Source: an uncultured Candidatus Melainabacteria bacterium
Lineage (GTDB): Bacteria > Cyanobacteriota > Vampirovibrionia > Gastranaerophilales > Gastranaerophilaceae
NCBI GenBank assembly: GCA_934692625.1
Contig: CAKUUC010000004.1
Span: 1 to 64,000, forward strand
Length of the DNA stretch: 64,000 bases
Reading direction: 5' to 3'
Part shown: in pieces, positions 15,944 through 24,408 of the stretch
Layout of the letters: each line of letters starts with the position of its first letter
How positions within the stretch are numbered: the first letter of the stretch is position 1
Program-made: the position numbers and the translations under genes
The notes under the pieces: model-generated
Databases searched by the model: none
What the model was told of the DNA's origin: nothing
What the model saw: only the letters and a program-made list of their open reading frames with translations

Positions 15944-17851
15944 CTAAACTATATCATGTTCAATCAAAGATATAAATTCTTCGACTAAATTTTTGTTCAA
16001 TTTTTTGCCGGCATCAGCCTTAATAATATTCAATGCATCTTGGCTTGATAATTTCGCTCTATAAGGTCGTTGTTCAATCAATGCAAAATACTCATCAATA
16101 ATAAGTATAATTTGAGAAGTCAACGGAATTTCATCTTTTTGACATTTGTTCGGATAACCTGAACCGTCCCAATTTTCGTGGTGGTGTTCAATTATAGGAA
16201 TAATATCTTGAACGTAAGATATTGGTTTTAATATCTCTCGAGCAGCGATTACGGGGTGATTTTTAATTCGTTCGCGTTCTTCATCTGTCAAAGGTGTAGC
16301 CTTTTGCAAAAGTTCATCTGGTAACATCAAATTCCCGATATCATAAAGAAGCATTGCAACTCTTAAATTATCAATTTCTTCTTTTGAGAGGTCAAATCTT
16401 TTTGCCAAAGTTACTGCACAGAGAACTTTGTTTTTAGATACCCCAGGGGTATTCATTGGATTATAAATTGTTGTTAATGTGTCTGCAACTGTATAAAGTG
16501 CATCTTTTGAGACTTCGTCTTTATCTGATTTTGCTTGGAGTTTTAAGCATAATTCTTTAGATAAATTTTTGAGTTTAGGAATTCTGTTTTTGGACAAAAT
16601 ATCTAGGAATGTATTTACTGCAATTTCTTGCCAATATGTTTCTGAAACAGGTTGAGCCAAAGTAACTTGATTTCTTCCGTTTCGTTTTGAAGTATACATC
16701 GCATGGTCGGTCAATTCTAACAATTCATCAATATTTTCACTGTGATTAGGATAAGTTGCGACACCTAAACTTCCAGTAATATGTCCGATTGTGTCAATAT
16801 CTGCCGCTTCTATAGATTTTCGAATTCTTTCTGCTGCGATCATTGCGCCTTCAGACGAAATACCTGGGAGTAATACGTTGAATTCTTCTCCGCCAATACG
16901 AGCCGGAACGTCGACAGAACGAGCGTTTGCTTTCAATACATCTGCAATCGTTTTTATCGCTAAATCACCAAAATTATGACCGTAAGTATCGTTTATTTTT
17001 TTCAAAAAGTCTAAATCAATTCCAATGATTGAAAATGGTTGGTTTTGACGTTTTGCACGTTGTAATTCTTTTTCTAAAGATTCTTCAAAATATCTTCTGT
17101 TGTACAATCCTGTCAATGCATCTGTAACTGCCTGTTCTCTAACCGCTTGGAACAAATCGGCAATAGTAATTGCCATTTCAATTTGTTTAGCAAATAATCC
17201 AAGAAAATCCATTTCGGCAGGTGCCAGTTCTTCTCGTGAAGAGAATACGCAAAACCAACCAAATTCTTTATTTTGAGATATTAAAGGTATTACGATAACT
17301 GATTTTATTGGCTGGTTTGTCAAAACTTTTTCTACAACTTCTTTAGGTAAATCCGGCATGACAGACGCTAATGACAAATCTAATGCTTTAGTTTGAATAA
17401 TTTTTCTTTGCTGCATTGTGTCATAAAAAACACTGTCTGTTGAATAGTTCAATTTTCTTGTTTGGATAGCAGGTGAACCGATAATTGTATTAAGTCTGTC
17501 AATCAAACCGTCTTTTGATTGTGCCAAAATTCGTAAAAATTCACCTGTTTCATCTTGATATTTTCTAATAATTGCACAGTGCATATAGCCAAGTTCGCCT
17601 TGTGTGCTATTTACAATAGCTTCTAAAACATTTTCTAATGGGGTAGAAGAGTTCATCATGTCCCAAATATGTTGAAGAGTAAACATTCTTTTGTTTGCAT
17701 TGTTTAATTCTTCTGTGCGTTCGTTAATTTCTTTTTCCAGTTCAATATTTCTTTCATAAATTTCAAGATAGTCAAGTTTTTCATTGTATAAATTTGTTTC
17801 AACTTCTGAAACTTTTTTGGTAATTTCTTTAAATTTATCGAACAGACCCAT
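15944..17851 (-). CDS. GAF-GGDEF-HD(GYP-like) cyclic-di-GMP protein
   Basis: 635 residues, no membrane segments. Order: N-terminal coiled coil (about 1-55), GAF-like sensor (about 60-225), diguanylate cyclase domain with RIGGEEFNVLLPG (active-site GGEEF) and GSLGVATYP, then a C-terminal HD-GYP-like domain with HHHENWDGSGYPNK. The HD signature is altered: the usual HDIGK reads YDIGN, so a metal ligand and a conserved Lys are lost, and phosphodiesterase activity is doubtful. The cyclase half looks intact. Likely makes c-di-GMP in response to a cytosolic signal. AGGAAGG precedes the ATG. Confidence 0.88.
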   Translation of the reverse strand: MGLFDKFKEITKKVSEVETNLYNEKLDYLEIYERNIELEKEINERTEELNNANKRMFTLQHIWDMMNSSTPLENVLEAIVNSTQGELGYMHCAIIRKYQDETGEFLRILAQSKDGLIDRLNTIIGSPAIQTRKLNYSTDSVFYDTMQQRKIIQTKALDLSLASVMPDLPKEVVEKVLTNQPIKSVIVIPLISQNKEFGWFCVFSSREELAPAEMDFLGLFAKQIEMAITIADLFQAVREQAVTDALTGLYNRRYFEESLEKELQRAKRQNQPFSIIGIDLDFLKKINDTYGHNFGDLAIKTIADVLKANARSVDVPARIGGEEFNVLLPGISSEGAMIAAERIRKSIEAADIDTIGHITGSLGVATYPNHSENIDELLELTDHAMYTSKRNGRNQVTLAQPVSETYWQEIAVNTFLDILSKNRIPKLKNLSKELCLKLQAKSDKDEVSKDALYTVADTLTTIYNPMNTPGVSKNKVLCAVTLAKRFDLSKEEIDNLRVAMLLYDIGNLMLPDELLQKATPLTDEERERIKNHPVIAAREILKPISYVQDIIPIIEHHHENWDGSGYPNKCQKDEIPLTSQIILIIDEYFALIEQRPYRAKLSSQDALNIIKADAGKKLNKNLVEEFISLIEHDIV

Positions 17852-17899
17852 TTGAACCTTCCTGTATCTCTTTCAATTTGGAAATATTATATTACTTTT

Positions 17900-18949
17900 T
17901 TATGAAAATATCAAGTTTTGTACTACTTCCAATACATCGCTCGGATTAGGAAAATTTGTGCAAGCATCAATATTCTTGTGTAATTTACATTTTCTTTTAA
18001 AGCAAGGTTGACAGAGTAATCCTTTTCCGCCAAGTGCAATGTATTTTTTGCCGTCACCGAGCGGAGCTAAAACATCTTTTGGTGTACATGTGAAAATTGT
18101 AATAACGGCAGGTTTGCCTGTTGCCCACGCAAGGTGAGCGCTTCCGCTATCAGGTGCCATAACAAGATTTGCTCTTGAAAATAATTCCATAAGTTCTAAT
18201 ATATCAGTTTTGCCGGCAAGATTTAGATAGCGACCTTGGTTTATGTATTCAATGAGTTCTATATCGTTTGGACCACCTGTAAATACAATATTGCATTTGT
18301 CGTTCAAATTATCTACAACAGTTTTCCAATTATCTTTGTTCCAGTGTTTATTTTTCCAAGTTGTTGCCGGAGCAATTACAACAAGCGGTTTTGATTTGTC
18401 TAAACCTGATAATAAATTATCAATCTTTTTAATTTGTTCTTCTGTTCGTGGTGGAAGAGTCACTTTTATTTGTTCCGGTTTAATTCCCAAATATTCGGCA
18501 TATTTCAAATAGTTCAAAACAATTGGAGAATTCGGTGCATAAGAAATATCATCAATCCATTCATTACCGCCTAAGATAGCCAATTCTCTTGCTTCTTTTG
18601 AAATAATACGTCTTTTGGCTCCGCTGAATAACAGCCAGTATAAACTTTTCAACATCATTTGTGAATCTATTGCAATATCAAATTTTTCATCACGAATTTG
18701 TTTCAAGATTTGCCAATATTCATCAAAATTTTCTTTACAAGGTCCTCTTTTTTTCCATTTTACAAGTGGTGCTAAGATTGCTTTATCAACGCACGGATTG
18801 TTTTGAACTATTTGAATACCTTTTTCCGATGTCAACCAAGTAACTTCATAACCGGCATCTTTTAGTGCATTTGCAAGTGGAACATTAAAAATTACATCAC
18901 CTAGTGATGACAATTTTATTAGTAATACTTTCTTTTTTCTTTCTTCCAT
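17900..18949 (-). CDS. Glycosyltransferase family 9 (heptosyltransferase-like)
   Basis: 349 residues in the ADP-heptose:LPS heptosyltransferase fold (GT9, GT-B). The N-terminal motif is KVLLIKLSSLGDVIFNVPLANAL, with the catalytic Asp of SSLGDV. The C-terminal donor site has NLAGKTDILELMELFSRANLVMAPDSGSAHLAWATGKPAVTI-like sequence. Implies a lipopolysaccharide-type inner core. The ATG at 18949 is preferred over a TTG two codons earlier because GAGG lies eight bases before it. Next to other envelope sugar genes (GT29-like, KdsC-like). Confidence 0.88.
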   Translation of the reverse strand: MEERKKKVLLIKLSSLGDVIFNVPLANALKDAGYEVTWLTSEKGIQIVQNNPCVDKAILAPLVKWKKRGPCKENFDEYWQILKQIRDEKFDIAIDSQMMLKSLYWLLFSGAKRRIISKEARELAILGGNEWIDDISYAPNSPIVLNYLKYAEYLGIKPEQIKVTLPPRTEEQIKKIDNLLSGLDKSKPLVVIAPATTWKNKHWNKDNWKTVVDNLNDKCNIVFTGGPNDIELIEYINQGRYLNLAGKTDILELMELFSRANLVMAPDSGSAHLAWATGKPAVITIFTCTPKDVLAPLGDGKKYIALGGKGLLCQPCFKRKCKLHKNIDACTNFPNPSDVLEVVQNLIFS

Positions 18950-19017
18950 TTGCAAATCCTCAATTCTTTTAAAATTACATGATTATTATAAGTAAAACGT
19001 CTTTTTTCGTCCAGAGT

Positions 19018-19542
19018 TCAAATTTTGGAAATAAATGAAATAAATTTATCTCCATATTGTTTCTGTTTTAGTAGATTTACTTTGCTTAAATCCAGTTCTG
19101 TTACGTGTTCCAGAATTATTATTCCTGACGAATTTTTTAGTGCAACTTCTAAACTTTTTTCATAAATTCCTGAAAAATACGGAGGGTCGATATAAATTAT
19201 ATCAAATTTGGAATTTAGTTTTTCGCAAACTTTTAAACTATCGCCCAAAATTAGTTTAATATCATTTTCTGATTCATATTTTTTTATATTTTGTTTGATA
19301 ATATTATAAACTTTTTTATTTTTTTCAATCAAAGTTGCGTGAGAAAATCCTCTGGAAATCGCTTCAAGTGCCATAATGCCTGAACCTGAGTACATATCAA
19401 GAAAACTAAGTCCTTCAAAATCGACCATTGCTTGGAGAGTATTAAAAACACTCATTCTTACTTTTGATAGAGTTGGACGAGTAATATTTTCATCAGGAGC
19501 AATAATTTTTTGACCTTTGTATTTTCCGGCAGTAATATTCAT
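19018..19542 (-). CDS. rsmD: 16S rRNA (guanine966-N2)-methyltransferase
   Basis: Class I SAM methyltransferase that methylates G966 of 16S rRNA. 174 residues. Begins MNITAGKYKGQKI and continues RPTLSKVRMSVFNTLQ, typical of RsmD. SAM motif LDMYSGSGIMALEAISRG, and the base-methylating motif DIIYIDPPY. Slightly short but complete. A TAAAAT hexamer (19549-19554) ends six bases before the ATG with no Shine-Dalgarno, so initiation may be leaderless. Confidence 0.92.
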   Translation of the reverse strand: MNITAGKYKGQKIIAPDENITRPTLSKVRMSVFNTLQAMVDFEGLSFLDMYSGSGIMALEAISRGFSHATLIEKNKKVYNIIKQNIKKYESENDIKLILGDSLKVCEKLNSKFDIIYIDPPYFSGIYEKSLEVALKNSSGIIILEHVTELDLSKVNLLKQKQYGDKFISFISKI

Positions 19543-19593
19543 AAAACGATTTTAACATGAATAATTTAATTTTGATGTCTGATATATTGAGTT

Positions 19594-20667
19594 TTAGTGA
19601 GTTTCAAAATAGATTTTCTGTAACAGTTTTATTTCGTATTTAATGTCGTGATTTTGAGAAATTTTGCAAACATTATCAAAGTAATGTTTCGTATCATTAC
19701 TGTTTCCTGATAGAAAGGCAAAGCCATATACGTCAACATTTTCTAGGTTGCCTAACAAATTATAAAAATACCACAATATCAGACAACCTGCCGTTGGACG
19801 ATAAATGTTATAATTTTCATCAAGTGTTTGATAATACGTACTATTTGCAACAAAAAATTTCTCATTGTAATTTTTCATATATTCATACATGATTTTCAAA
19901 TGTTCTTCACCATTTATTATTCGCCCAAAATCTTCTTTCCAAAAGACTTTGTCATACATTGAAATATCAGGCTTATGAATAACAGCCGGAGAAGAAGTTC
20001 TTACCCAAAGAGTAGTTTTCTGACCATAGTCACAAAAATATTTTTCATCGGTAGGGTAATTCCCAAATCTTACCACGATATCATGCGAATCTATTTCTGC
20101 GCCTTTGTTTTTACCGAGTTCACAACCGCTGCCACCAACAACAGCAATCTTTTTCCCTGCAAAATAATTTTTAGTAGAATTTATAATATTTTTGTCTGTG
20201 AAAAATTTCCAAAGTTCTGCACTTTGTTTTATTTTTTCTGATGAAAATCCGTTTTGGAGTGCAAAATCGGCAACTGGTAATATTCTGTGTAAATTTTTCG
20301 TGCCGAATTTGTAAATATATTTTTCTAATATTTTGTTTGCTTGTTCAAATTTTTGAATACCCAATAAACATGCAATATAAATTACCCAAGTGATATCAGG
20401 CATTTTGTCAAATATTAATGGCGATAAGGTCATCAAATGTAACTGTTGTGCCAATTCTTGGGTTGCTCCATGGGCATGCCATTGAGATAATATGATTTGA
20501 TATTTTTGGTTGTAATATTCGTTTTGAGAATTTCTTTTATCAAAAATTTGCAATCCGAAAAGATAAAATTTTTTGTGTAAAAAGTTTTTCTTTATTTTGA
20601 ATAAACCTTTGCAAAATTCAACAATGTCATATTCTTCTGTTTTGTATCTTTTCAAAAATTTTGTCAT
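19594..20667 (-). CDS. GT29 sialyltransferase-like glycosyltransferase
   Basis: 357 residues. The N-terminal half (about 1-170) is an unrecognised, probably helical region. The second half carries the sialyl-motif pattern of GT29: AVVGGSGCELGKNKGAEIDSHDIVVRFG (motif L-like), RPTAGCLILWYFYNLLGNLENVDVYGFAF (motif S-like) and HYFDN (motif VS-like His). GT29 enzymes transfer sialic acid or related acidic sugars from CMP donors. No signal anchor, so it probably acts in the cytosol on an envelope or capsular glycan. It follows the KdsC-type phosphatase by seven bases, suggesting a nonulosonic acid or Kdo donor; the exact sugar is unknown. Confidence 0.75.
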   Translation of the reverse strand: MTKFLKRYKTEEYDIVEFCKGLFKIKKNFLHKKFYLFGLQIFDKRNSQNEYYNQKYQIILSQWHAHGATQELAQQLHLMTLSPLIFDKMPDITWVIYIACLLGIQKFEQANKILEKYIYKFGTKNLHRILPVADFALQNGFSSEKIKQSAELWKFFTDKNIINSTKNYFAGKKIAVVGGSGCELGKNKGAEIDSHDIVVRFGNYPTDEKYFCDYGQKTTLWVRTSSPAVIHKPDISMYDKVFWKEDFGRIINGEEHLKIMYEYMKNYNEKFFVANSTYYQTLDENYNIYRPTAGCLILWYFYNLLGNLENVDVYGFAFLSGNSNDTKHYFDNVCKISQNHDIKYEIKLLQKIYFETH

Positions 20668-20674
20668 TTTACTT

Positions 20675-21142
20675 CTAATTTTCTAACAAAAAGTCTATAA
20701 ATTCTCTAACTGCTCCTTCACCGCCTTTTTTAGTGAGGATTTTTATGTCTTTTATTTGTTTAATCTTTTCCATTGCATCATTTGGGCAGGCTTTGAATTT
20801 CACTGCATTCAATAAGTCTAAATCATTTACATCATCACCGATATAGGCAACGTCATCTAATGTTATTTCAAGTTTTTCGCAAAGATTTTTCATATAATCT
20901 AGTTTTTGCCATTCACCGGTTGATAAAAAATCGACTTTCAATTTTTTTGCACGATTTTGGGCAATTACTCCGACTTCTGAAGTTATTATAGCAGTTTTAA
21001 TTCCGTTTTCTCGTAAAAGTTTAAAACCCATTCCGTCATGTGTGTTGAATTTTTTGAATTCTTTTCCATCATCTGTATAATACATGCCGGCATCGGTGAG
21101 TGTTCCGTCCATATCTGTTGCAAATAATTTAATCTTACTCAT
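20675..21142 (-). CDS. KdsC-type HAD phosphatase (Kdo-8-P or nonulosonate-9-P)
   Basis: 155 residues, HAD superfamily subclass without a large cap, forming tetramers in known members. DMDGTLTDAGMYY is motif I with both catalytic Asp; IITSE is motif II; YIGDDVNDLDLL is motif III. KdsC (Kdo-8-phosphate) and KDN/Neu5Ac-9-phosphate phosphatases share these motifs and cannot be separated by eye. The partner gene, a GT29-like transferase, makes a nonulosonic acid route as plausible as Kdo. GGAGA before the ATG and an upstream TATAAT mark the first gene of the pair. Confidence 0.82.
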   Translation of the reverse strand: MSKIKLFATDMDGTLTDAGMYYTDDGKEFKKFNTHDGMGFKLLRENGIKTAIITSEVGVIAQNRAKKLKVDFLSTGEWQKLDYMKNLCEKLEITLDDVAYIGDDVNDLDLLNAVKFKACPNDAMEKIKQIKDIKILTKKGGEGAVREFIDFLLEN

Positions 21143-21354
21143 ATTTTCTCCAAAATGTGTTTAAAATATTATAACATTACCCGTTTGGCTAGGCAAAAAT
21201 TAAATAATTATTTATATTATTTTCTTTAAAATCATCAATCTTGAAAACAAAATTGTCTTGATGTAGAATTGATTTGTTAATGCCAACCAATGAAAGGCTG
21301 TTTGCATTACGGCTATTGAATTTAACGAATATTAAAATAGAAAAGAGTGAGATT

Positions 21355-22011
21355 ATGAAAAAAGAACTTATTTTTCTTGGACCGCCGGCTTGCGGAAAAG
21401 GAACTCAAACATCAAAATTGGCAGAACACTTAGGATTTCCTCACATTGATACAGGTTCATTGTTGAGAGCGGAAATTCAAAGCGAATCAGAAAACGGAAA
21501 AATTGCAAAATCATTTATTGACAAAGGTAACTTAGTTCCGGCTGAACTTGTTGCATCAATCATTAAAGATAGATTAGCAAAAGACGATTGCAAAAACGGT
21601 TATATTTTGGACGGATATCCAAGAAGCGTTGCTCAAGCGGATTTACTGGAAGAAATTAATGCAGGTATTGACAAGGATGAAAAAACAGATTTCAGAGCAA
21701 TTTATTTTGATTTAAATCAAGATGTTTTGATTTCAAGAATTGTAAATAGACGTTCTTGCCCTGTTTGTGGCGAAATTTATAACTTGAAATACAAACCTAC
21801 AAAGGTTGAAGGTATTTGTGACAAATGTCATGCAAAATTGACTCAAAGAAAAGATGATACGGAAGAAGTTGCAAAAGCAAGATTTGAAACTTATTTTCGT
21901 GAAACAGCACCTTTGATTGATTATTACAAATCAAGAAATGTTTTGAAAACAATCAATGCCGAAGGTTCTATTGATGAAGTTTGGGCAAGACTTTTAGAAG
22001 TTATTGACTAA
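21355..22011 (+). CDS. adk: Adenylate kinase
   Basis: Interconverts AMP, ADP and ATP. 218 residues from the ATG at 21355; a longer in-frame start at 21274 would add an atypical leader before the P-loop. P-loop GPPACGKGTQ with Cys in place of the usual Gly-Ala, AMP-binding HIDTGSLLR, DGYPRSVAQADLL, and a LID domain with four Cys (CPVCGEIYNLK...CDKCHAKL) that likely binds Zn, as in Gram-positive enzymes. Followed by a clear terminator, so monocistronic. Confidence 0.95.
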   Translation: MKKELIFLGPPACGKGTQTSKLAEHLGFPHIDTGSLLRAEIQSESENGKIAKSFIDKGNLVPAELVASIIKDRLAKDDCKNGYILDGYPRSVAQADLLEEINAGIDKDEKTDFRAIYFDLNQDVLISRIVNRRSCPVCGEIYNLKYKPTKVEGICDKCHAKLTQRKDDTEEVAKARFETYFRETAPLIDYYKSRNVLKTINAEGSIDEVWARLLEVID

Positions 22012-22045
22012 TTTTATTTGACAAAATTTATAAAATTTACCAGAT

Positions 22046-22078
22046 AAAAACCGATGTTATGTCGGTTTTTATTTTTTG
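22046..22078 (+). terminator. Terminator of adk
   Basis: AAAACCGA/TCGGTTTT stem around a seven-base loop, ending in a T-rich run, 36 bases after the adk stop. Confidence 0.85.
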
Positions 22079-22165
22079 AAAAGTTCTTCATTATTAAAAT
22101 TACCCACCTTGGCAATATCCCTGTTGTAAAAATTATTATAAATTTATTTATATAATTGATACAAA

Positions 22166-23458
22166 ATGTATGGGTTCAATACGATGAAGATACAGAAAAC
22201 CGCTATTATATTTTTTACAGTTATTATTTTATTCTATATATTGCTATCGCCGGAAATTTTGCCAAATGTTATCGTGTCATTAAATGATGCTCTTTTAATT
22301 GTTGTTTTTGTTGCAATAAACGGTTTAACGTTCGGGTATGTCAGTGATTACGAAACTCAAAAACTTGAGCAAAAAATTATTATGCAACATAAACAAATGC
22401 AATCTATATTGAACAACTCTCCTACAATCATGTTTTTGAAAGATTTGAAAGGACATGTTTTGATGGGTAATGATAGTTTGGCAGAACTTTTACAGGTAAA
22501 ACCAACTGAACTTGTCGGACTTGATGTATACAATTATTTTGTAATTCCGGAAACGAGCAAAGTTGAAGATAACACCGCAATAAATACAAAAGAAATTGTG
22601 AAATTTGAAAGAATAGTTAGTTTTACCAGTGGACATTCCGGTTGGTATAGAGGAATTAAAGCACCCGTTTTGGATTCCAAAGGCAATGTTTTCAGTATTG
22701 TTGTAATTATGCAAAATATTGATTCTGAATTAGAAACAGAAGAAAGAAAAAATACATTTGTTGCAACAATTGCACACGATTTAAAAACTCCTACACTTGC
22801 ACAAATTAGAGCGTTAGACTTGTTGTTGGATAATACTTTTGGCATATTGACTGACGAGCAAAAAGAAATAATTACCCAAACAAAAAATTCTTGTAAATAT
22901 ATGTCTGATTTGATTTTTACGATATTGGATACTTATCTTTTTGATAATGGTCAAATTAAAATTAATTATAAACAATTTTCGATGCCGGAACTTGTGACAG
23001 AAACTGTTTCTGAAATTTCTAATCTCTTGATTGAAAAAGGTCAAAAATTAGAGGTTAATTCAAACGGTGAAAATTTATTGGTTGAAGCCGATAGATTTCA
23101 AATAAAAAGAGTTTTGATAAACTTTTTAGCAAATGCAATTTCTCATGGAAATAATGATTCAAAAATTGAAGTTGAAATTACAGTAAAAGATGCCAATTTG
23201 TATTTGAGTGTAAAAAATAAAGCAAAATATTTATCCAAAGAGTTCTTGTCACAACTTTATCAAAAATTTAAAACAAAAAGTGTTAGCAAATCAACAAAAC
23301 ACGGAATGGGTTTAGGTTTGTACTTGTCAAAACAAATAATTGATGCACATAATGGAAAAGTTCATGCAGATAGCACCCCTGATGGAACTTGTATATTTAG
23401 TTTTTCATTGCCACAAACCCATGATGCGAAAAACGATAATGCTAGAATTTTGTTGTAA
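22166..23458 (+). CDS. Membrane-bound PAS sensor histidine kinase
   Basis: 430 residues: two N-terminal membrane helices (about 8-28 and 40-58), a PAS domain (SILNNSPTIMFLKDLKGHVLMGNDSLAELL), a HisKA dimerisation domain with the phospho-acceptor box FVATIAHDLKTP, and a HATPase with N-box VLINFLANAISHGN and G2-box HGMGLGLYLSKQII. The G1 box (DxGxG) is not recognisable; the region reads VKNKAKYL, so ATP binding may be atypical. No response regulator is adjacent. TATAAT (22151-22156) ends nine bases before the first ATG; ATG 22184 is an alternative start. Followed by a repeat-filled gap. Confidence 0.85.
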   Translation: MYGFNTMKIQKTAIIFFTVIILFYILLSPEILPNVIVSLNDALLIVVFVAINGLTFGYVSDYETQKLEQKIIMQHKQMQSILNNSPTIMFLKDLKGHVLMGNDSLAELLQVKPTELVGLDVYNYFVIPETSKVEDNTAINTKEIVKFERIVSFTSGHSGWYRGIKAPVLDSKGNVFSIVVIMQNIDSELETEERKNTFVATIAHDLKTPTLAQIRALDLLLDNTFGILTDEQKEIITQTKNSCKYMSDLIFTILDTYLFDNGQIKINYKQFSMPELVTETVSEISNLLIEKGQKLEVNSNGENLLVEADRFQIKRVLINFLANAISHGNNDSKIEVEITVKDANLYLSVKNKAKYLSKEFLSQLYQKFKTKSVSKSTKHGMGLGLYLSKQIIDAHNGKVHADSTPDGTCIFSFSLPQTHDAKNDNARILL

Positions 23459-23472
23459 TGTTTTTAATTTAA

Positions 23473-23501
23473 CAGATTGTTACAAAGCGAACCAACGAAC
23501 C
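23473..23501 (+). repeat. 29-base repeat (TTACAAAGCGAACCAACGAA core), copy D1
   Basis: CAGATTGTTACAAAGCGAAC continues with CAACGAACC. The same 29 bases, with one difference, occur inverted at 43431-43459. Confidence 0.75.
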
Positions 23502-23544
23502 AGAGGTGAGTTGTGTGAGGTGAGTATGCGTAGGCGAAGCCGAA

Positions 23545-23608
23545 GAATAATAAGAAAATATATTTGTTCATTACATTCGCATAAATTTTCTAAGTTTTCC
23601 CCAATGAC
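23545..23608 (-). repeat. Palindromic intergenic repeat, copy A4
   Basis: Read on the minus strand, it aligns with 4313-4376 at roughly nine bases in ten, sharing GAAAACTTAGAAAATTT and GAATGTAATGA. It sits in the gap between convergent histidine kinase and pabA genes. Confidence 0.75.
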
Positions 23609-23649
23609 GAAAGTTTTGCTGGGTTGCTCCCAAAAGTCATGCCGAACAG

Positions 23650-23694
23650 CACGAGCAGTGTGCGAAACGAAGTGAAGACACTTTTTATGCGAGT
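23650..23694 (+). repeat. GAGCAG-GTGCGAA palindromic repeat, copy E1
   Basis: It contains GAGCAGTGTGCGAA and GAAGACACTTTTTATGCGA. A related arrangement with GAGCAGAGTGCGAA and GTAGACACGTTTAATGCGA lies beside tRNA-Leu at 36285-36356. Confidence 0.5.
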
Positions 23695-23739
23695 GCGAAA
23701 GATCCGGAATCTGTTTTGGGGCTGGTGTTAAACAGCATA

Positions 23740-23810
23740 AATTTTACGTGTCAAGCATTACCGTGACCTATGTTTTGTATTGGAATATGCGTTCAATATT
23801 GATATAAACT
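23740..23810 (+). repeat. 71-base intergenic repeat, copy B1
   Basis: It shares TGACCTATGTTTT and flanking AATTTTAC(A/G)TGTCA(A/G)GCA with 32487-32558, same orientation, at roughly three bases in four. The rest of the 392-base gap 23459-23850 is made of the other repeats listed; no gene is seen in it. Confidence 0.65.
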
Positions 23811-23850
23811 TCTAGATTTTTTCATCGCATTGTGGTCTGTGTTATGATAA

Positions 23851-24408
23851 TCAACTCAAAATAAAATTTCTAAATATTTCAATTCCGTTTTCTGTGAGGA
23901 TTGCTTCGGGGTGGAATTGTACGCCATAAATCTTACTATTTTTAACTTTTATTGCCATTGAAATATTATTGCTTGTCTTTGCCGTCACGTCGATATCTGG
24001 GGGCAAATCCGTAACTATCAACGAATGATATCTTGTTGCACTAAAACCTTGTTCAAATCCTTTGAACAGTTCAAAATTTTCATCAAAAAATATTTGCGAA
24101 TTTTTCCCGTGAAAAGGTTCGGGTGCTTTGACAATTTTCCCGCCAAAATATTTGCAAATACATTGCATTCCAAGGCAAACTCCCAAAATCGGACACTTAT
24201 TTTTATAATAATCAATAATTTCCATTGTCACGCCGGAATTGTCTGGATTTCCCCATCCTGGGGATAAAATTATCCTCTCAAATTTGAGTTTTTTAATTTC
24301 ATCAAGAGTCAATTCATCATTTTTTATTACAGTAGGATTTATGCCCAAAATTTTTATATATTGGACAATGTTATAAGTGAAAGAGTCGTAATTGTCCACT
24401 ATTAGCAT
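23851..24408 (-). CDS. pabA: Aminodeoxychorismate/anthranilate synthase glutamine amidotransferase
   Basis: Class I glutamine amidotransferase that supplies ammonia from glutamine to the chorismate-amination subunit. 185 residues: MLIVDNYDSFTYNIVQYI, oxyanion/nucleophile motif GVCLGMQCICKYFGG (nucleophile Cys in GVCLGMQ), and the His-x-Glu motif in GVQFHPEAIL. Its ATG overlaps the stop of the pabB-pabC fusion (ATGCTAA), so translation is coupled and the partner is the aminodeoxychorismate synthase rather than TrpE. Together they make p-aminobenzoate for folate. Confidence 0.93.
   Translation of the reverse strand: MLIVDNYDSFTYNIVQYIKILGINPTVIKNDELTLDEIKKLKFERIILSPGWGNPDNSGVTMEIIDYYKNKCPILGVCLGMQCICKYFGGKIVKAPEPFHGKNSQIFFDENFELFKGFEQGFSATRYHSLIVTDLPPDIDVTAKTSNNISMAIKVKNSKIYGVQFHPEAILTENGIEIFRNFILS

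Noticed and set aside
23340..23675. 111-residue ORF running from the histidine kinase end into repeats
   Set aside because: Out of frame with the kinase and then composed of repeat sequence; Arg/Cys-rich translation typical of non-coding frames.
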